Below, piece after piece: positions 8,402 through 19,626 of a stretch of 64,000 bases of DNA. Numbering within the stretch: position 1 is the stretch's first letter; every line of letters starts with the position of its first letter. Made by a program: the position numbers and the translations under genes. Source of the stretch: Caballeronia sordidicola. Lineage in GTDB: Bacteria > Pseudomonadota > Gammaproteobacteria > Burkholderiales > Burkholderiaceae. The notes beneath the pieces are model-generated. The model searched no databases, had not been told where the DNA came from, and saw nothing but the letters and a program-made list of their open reading frames with translations. The DNA lies in assembly GCF_001544455.2 (NCBI RefSeq), contig NZ_FCOC02000002.1, positions 1 through 64,000 on the forward strand, in the 5' to 3' direction.

Positions 8402-9550
8402 TTATCGCGACGTCAGCAACGCAGCCCGCGCCTCTTGCCGCGCCGGCTGCGCAGTCGCCGCGTGCTCGATTATTCCGCCACCCAGGCAAACATCGCCCCG
8501 ATAAAGCACCGCCGATTGTCCCGGCGTAACGGCCCATTGGGCATCGTTGAAACGCAACTCGAACCGGCCATCCGCTTGCGGCGCGCCCACCACGCACGCC
8601 GAATCCGACTGCCGATACCGCGTCTTCGCCGCACATTCCAGGCCCTCGGCCGGCGCCACGCCTGCCACCCAGCTGGTATTTCCGGCCACGAGCGAATGTG
8701 ACAACAGCCACGGATGATCGTGTCCCTGCACCACATACAGCGTGTTGGAAGCCATGTCCTTGCCCGCGACGAACCACGGATCGCCGCTGCCGTCCTTGCT
8801 CCCGCCAAGGCCAATGCCCTTTCTCTGTCCGAACGTATAGAACGCCAGCCCGACATGCTCGCCGATCACCTTGCCATCGGGCGTTTTCATTGGACCGGGC
8901 TGGGTCGGCAAATAGCGGTTCAGGAACTCGCGAAAAGGCCGTTCGCCAATGAAGCAGATGCCCGTTGAATCCTTCTTCGCTGCATTCGGCAAGCCGATCT
9001 GCGCCGCGATTTCGCGGACCTTCGTCTTCGGCATCTCGCCGAGCGGAAACAGCGTCTTCGACAATTGCGCCTGATTCAGCCGATGCAAAAAGTAAGACTG
9101 GTCCTTGGTGTGATCCGTGGCCTTCAGCAACTCGAACAGGCCGTCGCGTTCACGCACGCGCGCGTAATGTCCGGTCGCGATGGTTTCGCCGCCAAGCGAC
9201 ATGGCGTGGTCGAGGAAAGCCTTGAACTTGATCTCGGCATTGCAGAGCACGTCCGGATTTGGCGTGCGGCCAGCCGAATATTCCCGCAGGAATTCCGCGA
9301 ACACGCGGTCCTTGTATTCGGCGGCGAAGTTGACCGCTTCCACGTCAATACCGATCAGATCCGCGACGGACACCACGTCGATCCAGTCCTGCCGCGTCGA
9401 GCAGTATTCGCTGTCGTCGTCATCTTCCCAGTTCTTCATGAACAGGCCGATCACGTCGTAGCCCTGCTCCTTGAGCAGCCACGCGGTCACCGACGAATCC
9501 ACGCCGCCCGACATGCCCACCACGACTTTCTGTTTTCCGGCCTTGCTCAT
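8402..9550 (-). CDS. mnmA: tRNA-specific 2-thiouridylase MnmA
   Basis: A 382-residue cytoplasmic enzyme that adds sulfur to U34 of Lys, Glu and Gln tRNAs, using ATP and sulfur relayed by Tus-type carriers. The PP-loop ATP site SGGVDSS is at residues 14-20. The two catalytic cysteines are in NPDVLCN and [12 protein letters not shown]. The C-terminal beta-barrel domain is complete and the length is normal. The start at 9550 gives the usual [17 protein letters not shown] opening; an open frame continues upstream but matches nothing. It follows nudJ on the same strand with a 41-bp gap. Confidence 0.96.
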   Translation of the reverse strand: MSKAGKQKVVVGMSGGVDSSVTAWLLKEQGYDVIGLFMKNWEDDDDSEYCSTRQDWIDVVSVADLIGIDVEAVNFAAEYKDRVFAEFLREYSAGRTPNPDVLCNAEIKFKAFLDHAMSLGGETIATGHYARVRERDGLFELLKATDHTKDQSYFLHRLNQAQLSKTLFPLGEMPKTKVREIAAQIGLPNAAKKDSTGICFIGERPFREFLNRYLPTQPGPMKTPDGKVIGEHVGLAFYTFGQRKGIGLGGSKDGSGDPWFVAGKDMASNTLYVVQGHDHPWLLSHSLVAGNTSWVAGVAPAEGLECAAKTRYRQSDSACVVGAPQADGRFELRFNDAQWAVTPGQSAVLYRGDVCLGGGIIEHAATAQPARQEARAALLTSR

Positions 9551-9591
9551 TTTGCTCTCTGCGTTGTCTTCTCTGTGCGGCTTCTGCCTGG

Positions 9592-10077
9592 CTAAATCCG
9601 ATCCTGCACCGGCGCGACCGAATGCGTATGAATGAAGTCGAGCGGCACGCGCCGCCCGGCAAGGTAATGATCGAGACATTCGAGCACGGCCGGCGACCTG
9701 TGCCGGTCAGCGCAGGCGCGCAACTCGCCGGCGGTAAGCCAGATGGCGCGCACGATGCCATCGTCCAGTTGCGCGCCCGGCACCGGGCCCGAAGTCGTGC
9801 CGCAAAACGTGAATCGCAGATACGTCGCCGATTTTCCCGGCCGCTCGAAATGCGTGAGATACGCGCCAACGAGCGCCTGCGGCTCGAAGTTATGCCCGGT
9901 TTCTTCCAGCGTTTCGCGCTTGACGGCGTCCACAAGCGTTTCTCCCGCTTCCAGATGCCCGGCCGGCTGATTAATCTTGAGCCCGTCGGACGTGTGCTCC
10001 TCGATCACGAGAAAGCGCCCGTCCCGCTCCACAATGGCAGCGACCGTTACGCGCGGTGTCCAGCGTTCTGTTTTCAT
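9592..10077 (-). CDS. nudJ: NUDIX hydrolase, NudJ-like phosphatase
   Basis: A 161-residue NUDIX protein of the NudJ type, which hydrolyses nucleoside di/triphosphates and thiamin pyrimidine pyrophosphate in E. coli. The NUDIX box spans about 40-62 and fits GX5EX7REXXEEXG (GHLEAGE...RETLEETG). It lies directly upstream of mnmA, the same nudJ-mnmA neighbourhood seen in many proteobacteria, which supports the subfamily call. The start at 10077 ([10 protein letters not shown]) gives the usual N terminus. Confidence 0.87.
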   Translation of the reverse strand: MKTERWTPRVTVAAIVERDGRFLVIEEHTSDGLKINQPAGHLEAGETLVDAVKRETLEETGHNFEPQALVGAYLTHFERPGKSATYLRFTFCGTTSGPVPGAQLDDGIVRAIWLTAGELRACADRHRSPAVLECLDHYLAGRRVPLDFIHTHSVAPVQDRI

Positions 10078-10303
10078 GGGACCGTATTTTACCGTTTTGC
10101 GCGTTTTCCCGTCGTTCGCGGCGTGCATGCGGGTTGTTGTCCGATGGCGTCATTTTTCACGAATGTTTCGGTTACAGTGGCAATCAGCCGTAAAAAGCAG
10201 CTTAAAGAAGCGCTTATTCATGTGCGGACGTTTCCATCGAGCAAGAAATAGCGCGAGCGGCTGCACACGGTCATGACAGAACTAGAACGTGAGGAGGATG
10301 AAG

Positions 10304-11455
<1,152 letters not shown>

Positions 11456-11456
11456 C

Positions 11457-11786
11457 ATGGAACTGGTTAATCACACGGTCATCAACCTGATCATCTTCGT
11501 GCTCGCGATTTACGTCGGGTATCACGTGGTCTGGAACGTCACGCCCGCGCTGCACACGCCGTTGATGGCGGTGACAAACGCGATTTCGGCGATTGTGATT
11601 GTCGGCGCAATGCTCGCGGCAGGATTGACAATAGGCGGCGCTGGCAAGTTCTTCGGCACGCTCGCGGTGTTGCTGGCGGCGGTCAACGTGTTCGGCGGAT
11701 TTCTCGTCACGCGGCGAATGCTGGAGATGTTCAAGAAGAAAGCGCCGAAGCAGATTGCCGCTGCGTCGAAGGAGATTGCGCAATGA
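11457..11786 (+). CDS. pntAB: NAD(P) transhydrogenase alpha subunit, part 2 (membrane)
   Basis: A 109-residue inner-membrane protein supplying part of domain II of transhydrogenase. Three hydrophobic helices are visible (about 8-28, 40-60, 63-85), ending in a basic tail. It begins one base after the stop of pntAA with a good AAAGGAG, and its stop overlaps the pntB start by 4 bp, so the three genes are clearly one operon. The separate small subunit marks the three-polypeptide form of the enzyme. Confidence 0.93.
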   Translation: MELVNHTVINLIIFVLAIYVGYHVVWNVTPALHTPLMAVTNAISAIVIVGAMLAAGLTIGGAGKFFGTLAVLLAAVNVFGGFLVTRRMLEMFKKKAPKQIAAASKEIAQ

Positions 11787-13225
11787 GCATGAGCGTAGTC
11801 ACCCTCCTGTACCTCGTCGCCTCGGTGTGTTTCATCCAGGCGCTCAAAGGATTGTCCAACCCGAAGACCGCGCGTTTGGGCAACACGTTCGGCATGGCCG
11901 GCATGGCGATAGCGATTCTCACGACCATTGCGTTGATCGTGAAGCAGGCGGCCGCGCTCGGATCGGATTTGTCGCTGGGCCTCGGGCTGCTGTTTGCGGC
12001 GCTCGTGGTCGGCGGCGCGATTGGCGCGTATGTCGCGGCGAAAGTCGAGATGACGAAGATGCCCGAACTCGTCGCCGCCATGCACTCGCTGATCGGCCTG
12101 GCCGCGGTGTGCATCGCCTATGCCGTCGTGTCGGAACCTTCCGCATTCGGACTCGCCGCGTTGGGCGAACCAATTCCCGTGGGCAATCGCGTGGAGTTGT
12201 TTATTGGCACGTTCGTGGGTGCGATCACGTTCTCCGGTTCGGTGATCGCGTTCGGCAAGCTCTCGGGCAAATATCAGTTCAGGCTGTTCAAGGGCGCGCC
12301 GGTCGTGTATCCCGGCCAGCACATGATCAACTTGCTGCTCGCCATCGCGATGCTCGGCTTCGGCATCATCTTCATGTTCACGCAATCATGGCTGCCGTTC
12401 GTGATCATGACGCTGATCGCGTTCGCGCTGGGCGTGCTGATCATCATCCCGATCGGCGGCGCGGACATGCCGGTGGTCGTGTCCATGCTGAACTCGTATT
12501 CGGGCTGGGCCGCGGCGGGTATCGGTTTCTCGTTGAACAATCCCATGCTGATCATCGCGGGATCCCTGGTTGGTTCGTCGGGTGCGATTCTTTCGTACAT
12601 CATGTGCCGCGCGATGAACCGCTCGTTCTTCAACGTGCTACTGGGCGGGTTCGGTAACGAAGGCGGCGCGGCGGCAGGCGATGGCGCGAAGGAACAGCGC
12701 CCGGTGAAATCCGGTTCCGCCGATGACGCCGCGTTCATGCTCGGCAACGCGGAAACCGTGGTGATCGTGCCGGGTTATGGACTGGCCGTGGCGCGCGCTC
12801 AGCATGCGCTGAAGGAACTTACCGACAAGCTGATCGAGAAAGGCGTCGACGTGAGGTATGCCATTCACCCGGTCGCGGGGCGTATGCCGGGACATATGAA
12901 TGTGCTGCTGGCCGAAGCCGAGGTGGACTACGAACTCGTCCACGAGATGGAAGATATCAACGGCGAGTTCCAGCAAACGGACGTGGTTCTGGTGCTTGGT
13001 GCGAATGACGTGGTGAATCCGGCGGCTAAAACCGATCCCAAGTCGGTGATCGCCGGGATGCCGATTCTTGAGGCGTATCGGGCGAAGACGATTATCGTGA
13101 ACAAACGGTCTATGGCAGCGGGTTATGCGGGGCTGGATAACGAACTGTTCTACATGGACAAGACGATGATGGTTTTCGGGGACGCGAAGAAGGTTATCGA
13201 GGATATGGTGAAGGCGGTGGAGTGA
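11783..13225 (+). CDS. pntB: NAD(P) transhydrogenase beta subunit
   Basis: A 480-residue protein with about eight to nine N-terminal membrane helices forming most of the proton channel (residues 1-270). A linker follows, then the soluble NADP(H)-binding domain III (about 300-480), which contains [14 protein letters not shown] and [14 protein letters not shown]. Length and order match PntB. It overlaps pntAB by 4 bp and is followed by a terminator. Confidence 0.96.
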   Translation: MSMSVVTLLYLVASVCFIQALKGLSNPKTARLGNTFGMAGMAIAILTTIALIVKQAAALGSDLSLGLGLLFAALVVGGAIGAYVAAKVEMTKMPELVAAMHSLIGLAAVCIAYAVVSEPSAFGLAALGEPIPVGNRVELFIGTFVGAITFSGSVIAFGKLSGKYQFRLFKGAPVVYPGQHMINLLLAIAMLGFGIIFMFTQSWLPFVIMTLIAFALGVLIIIPIGGADMPVVVSMLNSYSGWAAAGIGFSLNNPMLIIAGSLVGSSGAILSYIMCRAMNRSFFNVLLGGFGNEGGAAAGDGAKEQRPVKSGSADDAAFMLGNAETVVIVPGYGLAVARAQHALKELTDKLIEKGVDVRYAIHPVAGRMPGHMNVLLAEAEVDYELVHEMEDINGEFQQTDVVLVLGANDVVNPAAKTDPKSVIAGMPILEAYRAKTIIVNKRSMAAGYAGLDNELFYMDKTMMVFGDAKKVIEDMVKAVE

Positions 13226-13249
13226 GGGCGCGCTGCCGGGGTGGAACGG

Positions 13250-13286
13250 AACGTCGGTGTACTCATAAGAGACACCGGCGTTTTTT
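13250..13286 (+). terminator. Terminator of the pnt operon
   Basis: The stem AACGTCGGTGT / ACACCGGCGTT (one internal mismatch) is followed by TTTTTT, 25 bp past the pntB stop. Confidence 0.75.
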
Positions 13287-13322
13287 GCTCGATGCCCGTT
13301 CGACGGCCCTTTTGGCACACCT

Positions 13323-13628
13323 TTAAAACATTGCTTCCAGGCCTTTACGGTCAACCAGATCGAGCAGTTTCAGCGATGGTCCGTTTGGCCGCTTTTGGCC
13401 CTGCTCCCATTTCTGCACCGTCGAGGCACTCGTGTTCAGGCACGCCGCAAACACCGCTTGACTCGCCCTGCTGCGCTGACGCAGCCGCTTGATCTGCGCC
13501 GCGCTGTAATCCTTGATTGGTGGCAGACATAGCGCATCGAACTCCCGCAATGTCATGGCGTCCATTGTTCCGGCCTGGTGTAGGCCTTCAGCGGTTTCAT
13601 ATACCGCCTTCAGTAGTTTGTCATTCAT
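13323..13628 (-). CDS. HigA/NadS-like XRE-family antitoxin
   Basis: A 101-residue DNA-binding protein. The C-terminal half is an XRE helix-turn-helix (about 40-95: IKRLRQRSRASQAVFAACLN then TSASTVQKWEQGQKRPNGPS), as in HigA-2/NadS antitoxins encoded after their toxin. Its start overlaps the end of the toxin frame by 8 bp, the usual toxin-first coupling of higBA modules. It should neutralise the toxin and repress the promoter at 14.0 kb. The reading frame is intact although the toxin gene is not. Confidence 0.85.
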   Translation of the reverse strand: MNDKLLKAVYETAEGLHQAGTMDAMTLREFDALCLPPIKDYSAAQIKRLRQRSRASQAVFAACLNTSASTVQKWEQGQKRPNGPSLKLLDLVDRKGLEAMF

Positions 13629-13994
13629 TGCTTTCCACCTCGATTAACTCGCCTGCATGCAGCGCCTGGACTAATGTGCGCGCGTCATAGCCCAACAACT
13701 GTGATGCCAACAACTTCAACGCTACCAGCCCCGTGCCGCTCACGTTGGCCCGCTCGGTCTTGGCAAATCCGAAAACAAAAAATGCTCGCTCATCCGTTCG
13801 AAACGCCAATAGCGTTCGTAATCCGCCTCGTTTGCCTCGTCCGTTGATACCCACTCGTTTTTTGAAAACGTGCCCGCCCAAATTGGCATCTATCAGACCT
13901 TGGCTCATCTCCCTAACGGCATTCACAGCGCCGTGTTCAACACGCTTTCCGAATCAGCCCAGCGTGCAAACCACTTGGTTTTGAAAACGCGCAA
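13621..13994 (-). pseudogene. HigB/RelE-family toxin gene, frameshifted
   Basis: Two adjoining frames together spell one HigB-like toxin (Pfam PF06296 type). The first runs from a TTG at 13994 (with GGGAGG upstream) and encodes LRVFKTKWFARWADSESVLN followed by TAL, then hits TGA at 13926-13924 or thereabouts. The second continues as NAVREMSQGLIDANLGGHVF and onward to the stop at 13621. Inserting one base in the interrupted TG- codon (likely a lost TGC cysteine) restores ALC-NAVREM, which fits the family. So a 1-nt deletion, or less likely a sequencing error or programmed -1 shift, has broken the toxin. A GTG at 13926 could start a 101-residue fragment lacking the first beta strand and helix. 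Confidence 0.78.
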
Positions 13995-14008
13995 ATTTTC
14001 CTCCCGCA

Positions 14009-14025
14009 ATTATAGCACTTAGTGC
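14009..14025 (-). promoter_or_regulatory. Extended -10 and palindromic operator of the higBA-like module
   Basis: On the minus strand, TGCTATAAT is an extended -10 element with a perfect TATAAT (14014-14009). It directly abuts the palindrome GCACTTAGTGC (14015-14025 on plus). Antitoxin binding there would block its own promoter, as is usual for HigA-type repressors. No good -35 is visible. The predicted start of transcription falls close to the ribosome site, so the leader would be very short. Confidence 0.5.
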
Positions 14026-14264
14026 GATAGATACCCGTGTTGTTCGAGTTCCTACTGTTGAGCCACGATATCGAATTTGAGGTCGCGACATAACTAGCCG
14101 ATTGGCTAACATGATCTGCCGCTCCTGTTAGGACCGCATTCGAATCTGCCTCTGCTATCGCACTTTCTGAAAAGCTCGTCCTCCTCTGCTCTTCTGGCCG
14201 CTTCGTCCCCTCCCCGCCCGCCGCGTACAATATCCCCCTTCGATTCCCCTAAAAGCACCGCCCC

Positions 14265-15602
14265 ATGGCCACTACTTTCCTTTTCGACTGGTTTGTCCCT
14301 TGCCCGCGCGGTCTCGAGGCGCCGCTGGCGGCCGAACTCGCCGAAATCGGAGCGAAGCACGTAGAAGGCTCCCAATTCAGAACCGGCAAGGAAGTCCCGG
14401 GCGGCGTGCATTTCCGCGGCTCCTGGGCGGCCGGCATGGCGGCCAACCTGCATTCGCGCATCGCGAGCCGCGTGCTGCTCAAGCTCGCCCAAGGCCCGTA
14501 CAGAAGCGAACACGACATCTACGAACTCGCGTACCAGCAGCAATGGGAAAAATGGTTCTCGCCAAACGAAACCATTCGAGTCGATATCACCGCGATCAAA
14601 TCACCGCTGCGCAGCCTCGAATTCGCGACCCTGCGCGTAAAAGACGCGGTGTGCGACCGTCTGCGCGAGCTGACCGGCAATCGTCCGAGCGTGGATACCG
14701 CCCAGCCCGACGTCCGTGTCTTCGCGTTCCTGACGCTCAACGAATGCACGCTTTACATCGATACCTCCGGCGATCCGCTCTTCAAGCGCGGCTGGCGCCT
14801 CGACAAAGGCGCGGCTCCGCTGCGTGAAAACCTCGCAGCCGGCATTCTGCGGCTGACCGGCTGGACGCCCGGCACGCCGCTGTTCGATCCGATGTGCGGC
14901 AGCGGCACGTTCCTCGCCGAAGCCGCGCAGGTGGCGCTGAACATCGCGCCGGGTGTGGAACGCCGCTTTGGCTTTGAAAAGCTGAAGCAATACGACGTGA
15001 ACGCGTGGCAAAAGCTGAAAGGCGCGGCACTCGATGCAAAACATGCCGCGCGCTCGTCGCGCAAGGATTTGCAGATCTACGGCAGCGACATTTCCGGCGA
15101 CATGCTCGACAAGGCCTATTCGAACCTCGAACGCGCGGGTCTGCCGGAGCTGTCGTTAAAACAGGTCGATGCGCGCCACATGACGCCGCCGACGAGCGAA
15201 CCCGGCATCCTGGTCGCGAATCCGCCGTATGGCGAACGGATCGAAGTACGTGGGCGCGGTCCGCGCGGCGAACTTCGCGAACCGAAAAACCGTGGCCGCG
15301 ATGAAGACGAAGAAGCGTTTCACCGCGCACAGCCCGATCCGGCCGACCAGGAGTTTTTTATCTCGTTCGGCAATGCAATGAAGCAGCGCTTTCCGGGCTG
15401 GCGCGCTTACGTGCTGACATCGGACAGAAAATTGCCGGGCATGCTGCGCCTGCGTGAATCGACGAAAACACCGCTTTTCAACGGTGCGCTCGAATGCCGC
15501 CTGTTCCGCTTCGACCTGATCGCCGGAAGCGTGCGCAATCGCCCGGCAGCGGCGGAACCCACGGCAGACCAGGCACCTGCAACGCCCGACGCAAACGAAT
15601 AA
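14265..15602 (+). CDS. THUMP-domain class I RNA methyltransferase, RlmL-like
   Basis: A 445-residue SAM-dependent methyltransferase of the RlmL/YcbY N-terminal type, which makes N2-methylguanosine in 23S rRNA in E. coli (G2445). A THUMP RNA-binding region occupies about 50-165. The Rossmann methyltransferase domain follows, with the SAM loop DPMCGSGTFLAEAA (near 210) and the catalytic motif NPPYGERIE (near 320). A basic, charged insertion (GRGPRGELREPKNRGRDEDE) follows that motif. It lacks the second, RlmK half found in enterics. The exact target base is inferred from family only. Confidence 0.88.
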   Translation: MATTFLFDWFVPCPRGLEAPLAAELAEIGAKHVEGSQFRTGKEVPGGVHFRGSWAAGMAANLHSRIASRVLLKLAQGPYRSEHDIYELAYQQQWEKWFSPNETIRVDITAIKSPLRSLEFATLRVKDAVCDRLRELTGNRPSVDTAQPDVRVFAFLTLNECTLYIDTSGDPLFKRGWRLDKGAAPLRENLAAGILRLTGWTPGTPLFDPMCGSGTFLAEAAQVALNIAPGVERRFGFEKLKQYDVNAWQKLKGAALDAKHAARSSRKDLQIYGSDISGDMLDKAYSNLERAGLPELSLKQVDARHMTPPTSEPGILVANPPYGERIEVRGRGPRGELREPKNRGRDEDEEAFHRAQPDPADQEFFISFGNAMKQRFPGWRAYVLTSDRKLPGMLRLRESTKTPLFNGALECRLFRFDLIAGSVRNRPAAAEPTADQAPATPDANE

Positions 15603-15632
15603 AGCAGGGCGAAGCGGCGCTACAATCGCTGC

Positions 15633-17036
15633 ATGAACTCATCGAATGAAGCCCAATCCATCGGTCTCGACGTCTATCGCGACCGCCGTGAGCGCGTCCT
15701 CGCGGCGTTGCGCGAATCGGGCGGCGGCGTTGCCATCGTGCACACCGCGCGCGAAGTCTTGCGCAACCGCGACGCCGACTATCCGTACCGCCACGACAGC
15801 TACTTCTACTACTTGACGGGCTTCACGGAACCGGAAGCCACGCTGGTTCTGGACGCAAGCGCCCACCCAGAAGAACCCGCGGCCATCTTGTTCTGCCGCG
15901 AGAAAAACGTCGAGCGCGAGACGTGGGAAGGCTTCCGCTACGGTCCCGAAGGCGCGCGCCTCGCGCTCGGTCTGGACGCAGCATTTCCCATCGATCAGCT
16001 CGACGCCGAAATGCCCCGCCTGCTCGCCGATAAACCCGCGTTGCATTACGCGCTAGGCGTTTCCACCGAACTCGACACTCAAGTCCGCAACTGGCTCGCG
16101 GCCGTCCGGGCGCAGAGCAGGATTGGCGTGAAAGCGCCATCGAAAGCGGTCGACCTGCTGCCCATGCTGGACGAAATGCGTCTGATCAAGGACGAGCACG
16201 AACTCGCGATCATGCGCCGCGCGGGCACGATCTCGGCCGAAGCACACCGACGCGCGATGCAAACCTGCCGTCCCGGCATGCACGAATACGAAATCGAAGC
16301 CGAATTGCTGTACGTGTTCCGCAAACGCGGCGCGCAAGCGCCCGCGTACGGTTCGATTGTCGCGGCCGGCGCGAATGCGTGCGTACTGCATTACCCGGCG
16401 GGCAACGCGATCGCGCGCGAAGGCGACCTGATTCTCATCGACGCCGCGTGCGAACTCGACGGCTACGCGTCCGACATCACGCGCACGTTTCCGGCGAGCG
16501 GACGGTTCACATCGGCGCAACGGGAAATCTATGACATCGTGCTGGCCGCGCAATACGCCGCCGTCTCCGCCACGCGCGCAGGCGTGAGTTTCGACGCGCC
16601 GCACGAAGCCGCGGTACGCGTTTTGTCGCAAGGTTTGCTCGACACGGGAATCATCGACAAGAACACATTCGCGACCGTCGATGACGTCATAGCCGAACGC
16701 GCGTACCAGCGTTTCTACATGCACCGCACGGGCCATTGGCTCGGCATGGACGTGCACGACGCGGGCGATTATCGCGATGCCAACGCGCCGCTGGACGACC
16801 ACGGCGCGCGTGCGTGGCGCACGTTGAAGCCGGGCATGACGCTGACCATTGAACCCGGCTTGTACATCCGCGCCGCCGAAGATATCCCGGAACGCTACGC
16901 GAACATAGGCATCCGGATTGAAGACGACGCCATTGTCACGGCCGACGGCTGCGAACTGACAACACGCGAAGTTCCCGTCGATGCCGACGAAATCGAAGCC
17001 TTGATGCGCAACGCGCAAGCCCCCGATGCAAATTGA
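15633..17036 (+). CDS. pepP: Xaa-Pro aminopeptidase P
   Basis: A 467-residue metallopeptidase that removes an N-terminal residue ahead of proline. The N-terminal aminopeptidase-P domain covers about 10-150 and the pita-bread catalytic domain about 180-450. Likely metal ligands are the two aspartates in LIDAACELDGYASDITRTF, the histidine in HRTGHWLGMDVHD and the glutamates in TIEPGLY and IRIEDD. It overlaps the next gene by 11 bp, the same pepP-ubiH coupling as in E. coli. Confidence 0.94.
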   Translation: MNSSNEAQSIGLDVYRDRRERVLAALRESGGGVAIVHTAREVLRNRDADYPYRHDSYFYYLTGFTEPEATLVLDASAHPEEPAAILFCREKNVERETWEGFRYGPEGARLALGLDAAFPIDQLDAEMPRLLADKPALHYALGVSTELDTQVRNWLAAVRAQSRIGVKAPSKAVDLLPMLDEMRLIKDEHELAIMRRAGTISAEAHRRAMQTCRPGMHEYEIEAELLYVFRKRGAQAPAYGSIVAAGANACVLHYPAGNAIAREGDLILIDAACELDGYASDITRTFPASGRFTSAQREIYDIVLAAQYAAVSATRAGVSFDAPHEAAVRVLSQGLLDTGIIDKNTFATVDDVIAERAYQRFYMHRTGHWLGMDVHDAGDYRDANAPLDDHGARAWRTLKPGMTLTIEPGLYIRAAEDIPERYANIGIRIEDDAIVTADGCELTTREVPVDADEIEALMRNAQAPDAN

Positions 17037-18243
17037 AACCGCAGAAACCCTCGGCCATGAATTGCCGGCTGATTATCACTTCGACGTCGCCATCGTCGGC
17101 GCCGGACCGGTCGGCCTCGCACTCGCAGGGTGGCTGGCGAAGCGCAGCGCGACGTCGCGTTTATCGGTGGCGTTGATCGATGCCCGCGCGCCCGGCGCGG
17201 CCTCGAGCGATCCGCGCGCGATCGCGGTCTCGCATGGCAGCCGGGCGATGCTGGAGTCGTCACTCGGTTTTCCCGCCGATGCCACGCCGATCAAGCGCAT
17301 CCATGTTTCGCAGCGCGGCCGGTTCGGCCGGACCCTGATCGATCACGACGAACACGGCTTGCCAGCACTCGGATATGTGGTGCGTTACGGCTCGATTGTC
17401 GCGACGCTCTCGCGGGCCGTGGCCGAAACCAGCGTTCACTGGTTTACGGAAACGACGGCATCCACGCCCTTGCACGATCACGATGGCGTGACGTTGCCGA
17501 TCCATTCTTCGGCCACGGGCGACCGCACCATTCGCGCGCGCATTCTGGTGAATGCCGAAGGCGGGTTGTACAAGGAATCGGATGCATCGACTTCCATAAA
17601 GAACACGCGCGACTACGGTCAGACGGCGATTGTCGGGACGGTCAGCGTGTCGTCGCCGCAACCGGGCGTTGCCTGGGAACGCTTCACGCCAGAAGGCCCG
17701 ATTGCGTTGCTGCCGTCGGGCGGCGCGCGCCAGGCAGACTACGCGCTCGTGTGGTGTTGCGCGCCGGAAGAGGCGAGCCGCCGCTCACAACTTTCCGACA
17801 ATGCATTTCTCGCCGAACTCGGCGCGGCTTTTGGCGAACGCATGGGCCGTTTCACGAAAATCACCGGCCGCGCGATGTTTCCGCTTGGGCTCAACGCGCT
17901 GAATGCGCTCGTCGATCGGCGCACTGTCGCCATTGGCAACGCGGCGCAAACGCTGCATCCGGTCGCGGGGCAAGGGCTCAATCTCGGCTTGCGTGACGCG
18001 CACGCGCTATGCGACGTGTTATCGACCAATGGTCCTACTACCGTCGCGCTGAGCCTCTTCGCCCAGCGGCGCGCGCTCGACCGGCGAATGACAATTGGCG
18101 CCACGGACACGCTTGCGCGAGTTTTCACGATCGATTTCGCGCCGCTTGCGACAGTGCGCGGCCTGGCCTTGAGCGCGCTGGAGTTCGTGCCGCCGGTTAA
18201 AACCGCGCTGGCGCGCCAGATGATGTTCGGGCAACGGCGCTAA
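17026..18243 (+). CDS. FAD-dependent monooxygenase of the UbiH/VisC family
   Basis: A 405-residue flavoprotein hydroxylase. The FAD-binding GXGXXG (IVGAGPVGLALAGWL) is at about 24-38. The second FAD motif appears as AIGNAAQTLHPVAGQGLNLG near 300, where the usual GDAAH reads GNAAQ. It most likely hydroxylates the ring of a ubiquinone precursor, given the family and its overlap with pepP (as ubiH in E. coli). Which ring carbon it acts on cannot be read from sequence, so I give no symbol. Confidence 0.85.
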   Translation: MQIETAETLGHELPADYHFDVAIVGAGPVGLALAGWLAKRSATSRLSVALIDARAPGAASSDPRAIAVSHGSRAMLESSLGFPADATPIKRIHVSQRGRFGRTLIDHDEHGLPALGYVVRYGSIVATLSRAVAETSVHWFTETTASTPLHDHDGVTLPIHSSATGDRTIRARILVNAEGGLYKESDASTSIKNTRDYGQTAIVGTVSVSSPQPGVAWERFTPEGPIALLPSGGARQADYALVWCCAPEEASRRSQLSDNAFLAELGAAFGERMGRFTKITGRAMFPLGLNALNALVDRRTVAIGNAAQTLHPVAGQGLNLGLRDAHALCDVLSTNGPTTVALSLFAQRRALDRRMTIGATDTLARVFTIDFAPLATVRGLALSALEFVPPVKTALARQMMFGQRR

Positions 18244-18513
18244 TCGTTTGCTTGTGTCAAAAACGGCTCCGCACTTCGCGCCATCCGGCCAAATCCGCTG
18301 AGCGCGTGTGTGTCAACTTCGACGGACTGCATATTTCGAGCCGTTCTATTGCGCGAAAAACCGAGCAAGGCCTCTATGAAGCCGGCAACTTTCATAGAAG
18401 ATTTAACAACTTGCAGTGCGATTGCATCTAATTGACGCAGCGCGTTCGCGTTAAAATAGCTGTTTTCCTTCAGCGCTGATCGCGTCTCTCCAATCACGGA
18501 CGCTGCGAGTTTC

Positions 18514-19626
18514 ATGCCTATTTCCACACTGGCCATCGGCCCCCACATCTTGCGCAACAACCTGTTCGTCGCCCCCATGGCCGGCGTAACGGACCGCCCT
18601 TTCCGGCAGTTGTGCAAACGCATGGGCGCGGGCTACGCGGTGTCCGAAATGGTTGCATCGAATGCGCAATTGTGGAAAAGCGAAAAGACCATGCGGCGCG
18701 CGAATCACGCCGGCGAAGTCGAGCCTGTTTCTGTTCAGATCGCGGGCGCTGACCCGGCAATGCTGGCTGAAGCGGCGCGGCACAACGTCGCGAACGGCGC
18801 GCAGATCATCGATATCAACATGGGCTGCCCAGCCAAAAAGGTTTGCAATGTGGCGGCCGGTTCCGCCCTGCTGCAAAACGAAACGCTCGTTGCCGAGATC
18901 GTGCAGGCCGTAGTGAACGCAGTTGGCGTGGGTCCGGACGCCGTCCCGGTCACGCTGAAAATCCGCACGGGCTGGAATCGCGAGAACAAGAACGCGCTGA
19001 ATATTGCGCGGATTGCGCAGGACGCCGGCATTTCCATGCTGACCGTTCATGGCCGCACGCGCGCCGACCTTTATAAGGGCGACGCGGAATACGAGACCAT
19101 TGCCGCGGTCAAGGCGTCCGTGCGCATTCCGGTCGTGGCGAACGGCGACATCGGCACGCCGGAAAAAGCACGCCACGTGCTGGCCGTGACCGGCGCCGAC
19201 GCAATCATGATCGGACGCGCCGCGCAAGGACGTCCGTGGCTCTTTCGCGAAATCGAACACTTCCTGCTGACGGGTGAATATTTGCCGGCTCCGCGTATCG
19301 ACGAGATCCAGCAACTGATGAACGCGCATCTCGAAGATCACTATGATTTCTATGGCGAATTCACGGGCGTTCGTACAGCGCGCAAACACATCGGCTGGTA
19401 CACTCGCGGCCTTTCCGGCGCCAACACGTTCAGACATCGGATGAACACGCTGGACTCCACACGAGAACAATTGCTCGCCGTGAACGAATTCTTCGACGCC
19501 CAAAAGGCGTTGTGCGACCGTCTTGTCTATGTCGAAGAACCCGGCACAGACGCTGACGGAGGCGGCACCAACGAAGCGTTCGAATCGTGCGGCGCGCAGA
19601 ACCACACAGACCGATTAGCCGCATGA
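18514..19626 (+). CDS. dusB: tRNA-dihydrouridine synthase B
   Basis: A 370-residue FMN enzyme that reduces uridine to dihydrouridine at position 17 of tRNAs. The TIM-barrel opens with APMAGVTDRPFRQLCKR (about 21-38). The active-site cysteine is in NMGCPAKKVCN (about 100-110), and the phosphate-binding region GRAAQGRPW is near 236. It overlaps fis by 4 bp. The dusB-fis operon is conserved across proteobacteria. The C-terminal tail is longer than usual by about 20 residues. Confidence 0.95.
   Translation: MPISTLAIGPHILRNNLFVAPMAGVTDRPFRQLCKRMGAGYAVSEMVASNAQLWKSEKTMRRANHAGEVEPVSVQIAGADPAMLAEAARHNVANGAQIIDINMGCPAKKVCNVAAGSALLQNETLVAEIVQAVVNAVGVGPDAVPVTLKIRTGWNRENKNALNIARIAQDAGISMLTVHGRTRADLYKGDAEYETIAAVKASVRIPVVANGDIGTPEKARHVLAVTGADAIMIGRAAQGRPWLFREIEHFLLTGEYLPAPRIDEIQQLMNAHLEDHYDFYGEFTGVRTARKHIGWYTRGLSGANTFRHRMNTLDSTREQLLAVNEFFDAQKALCDRLVYVEEPGTDADGGGTNEAFESCGAQNHTDRLAA

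Noticed and set aside
18432..18457. TTGACG...TAAAAT as a dusB-fis promoter
   Set aside because: The spacing is only 14 bp, too short for a normal sigma-70 promoter, so I did not list it.
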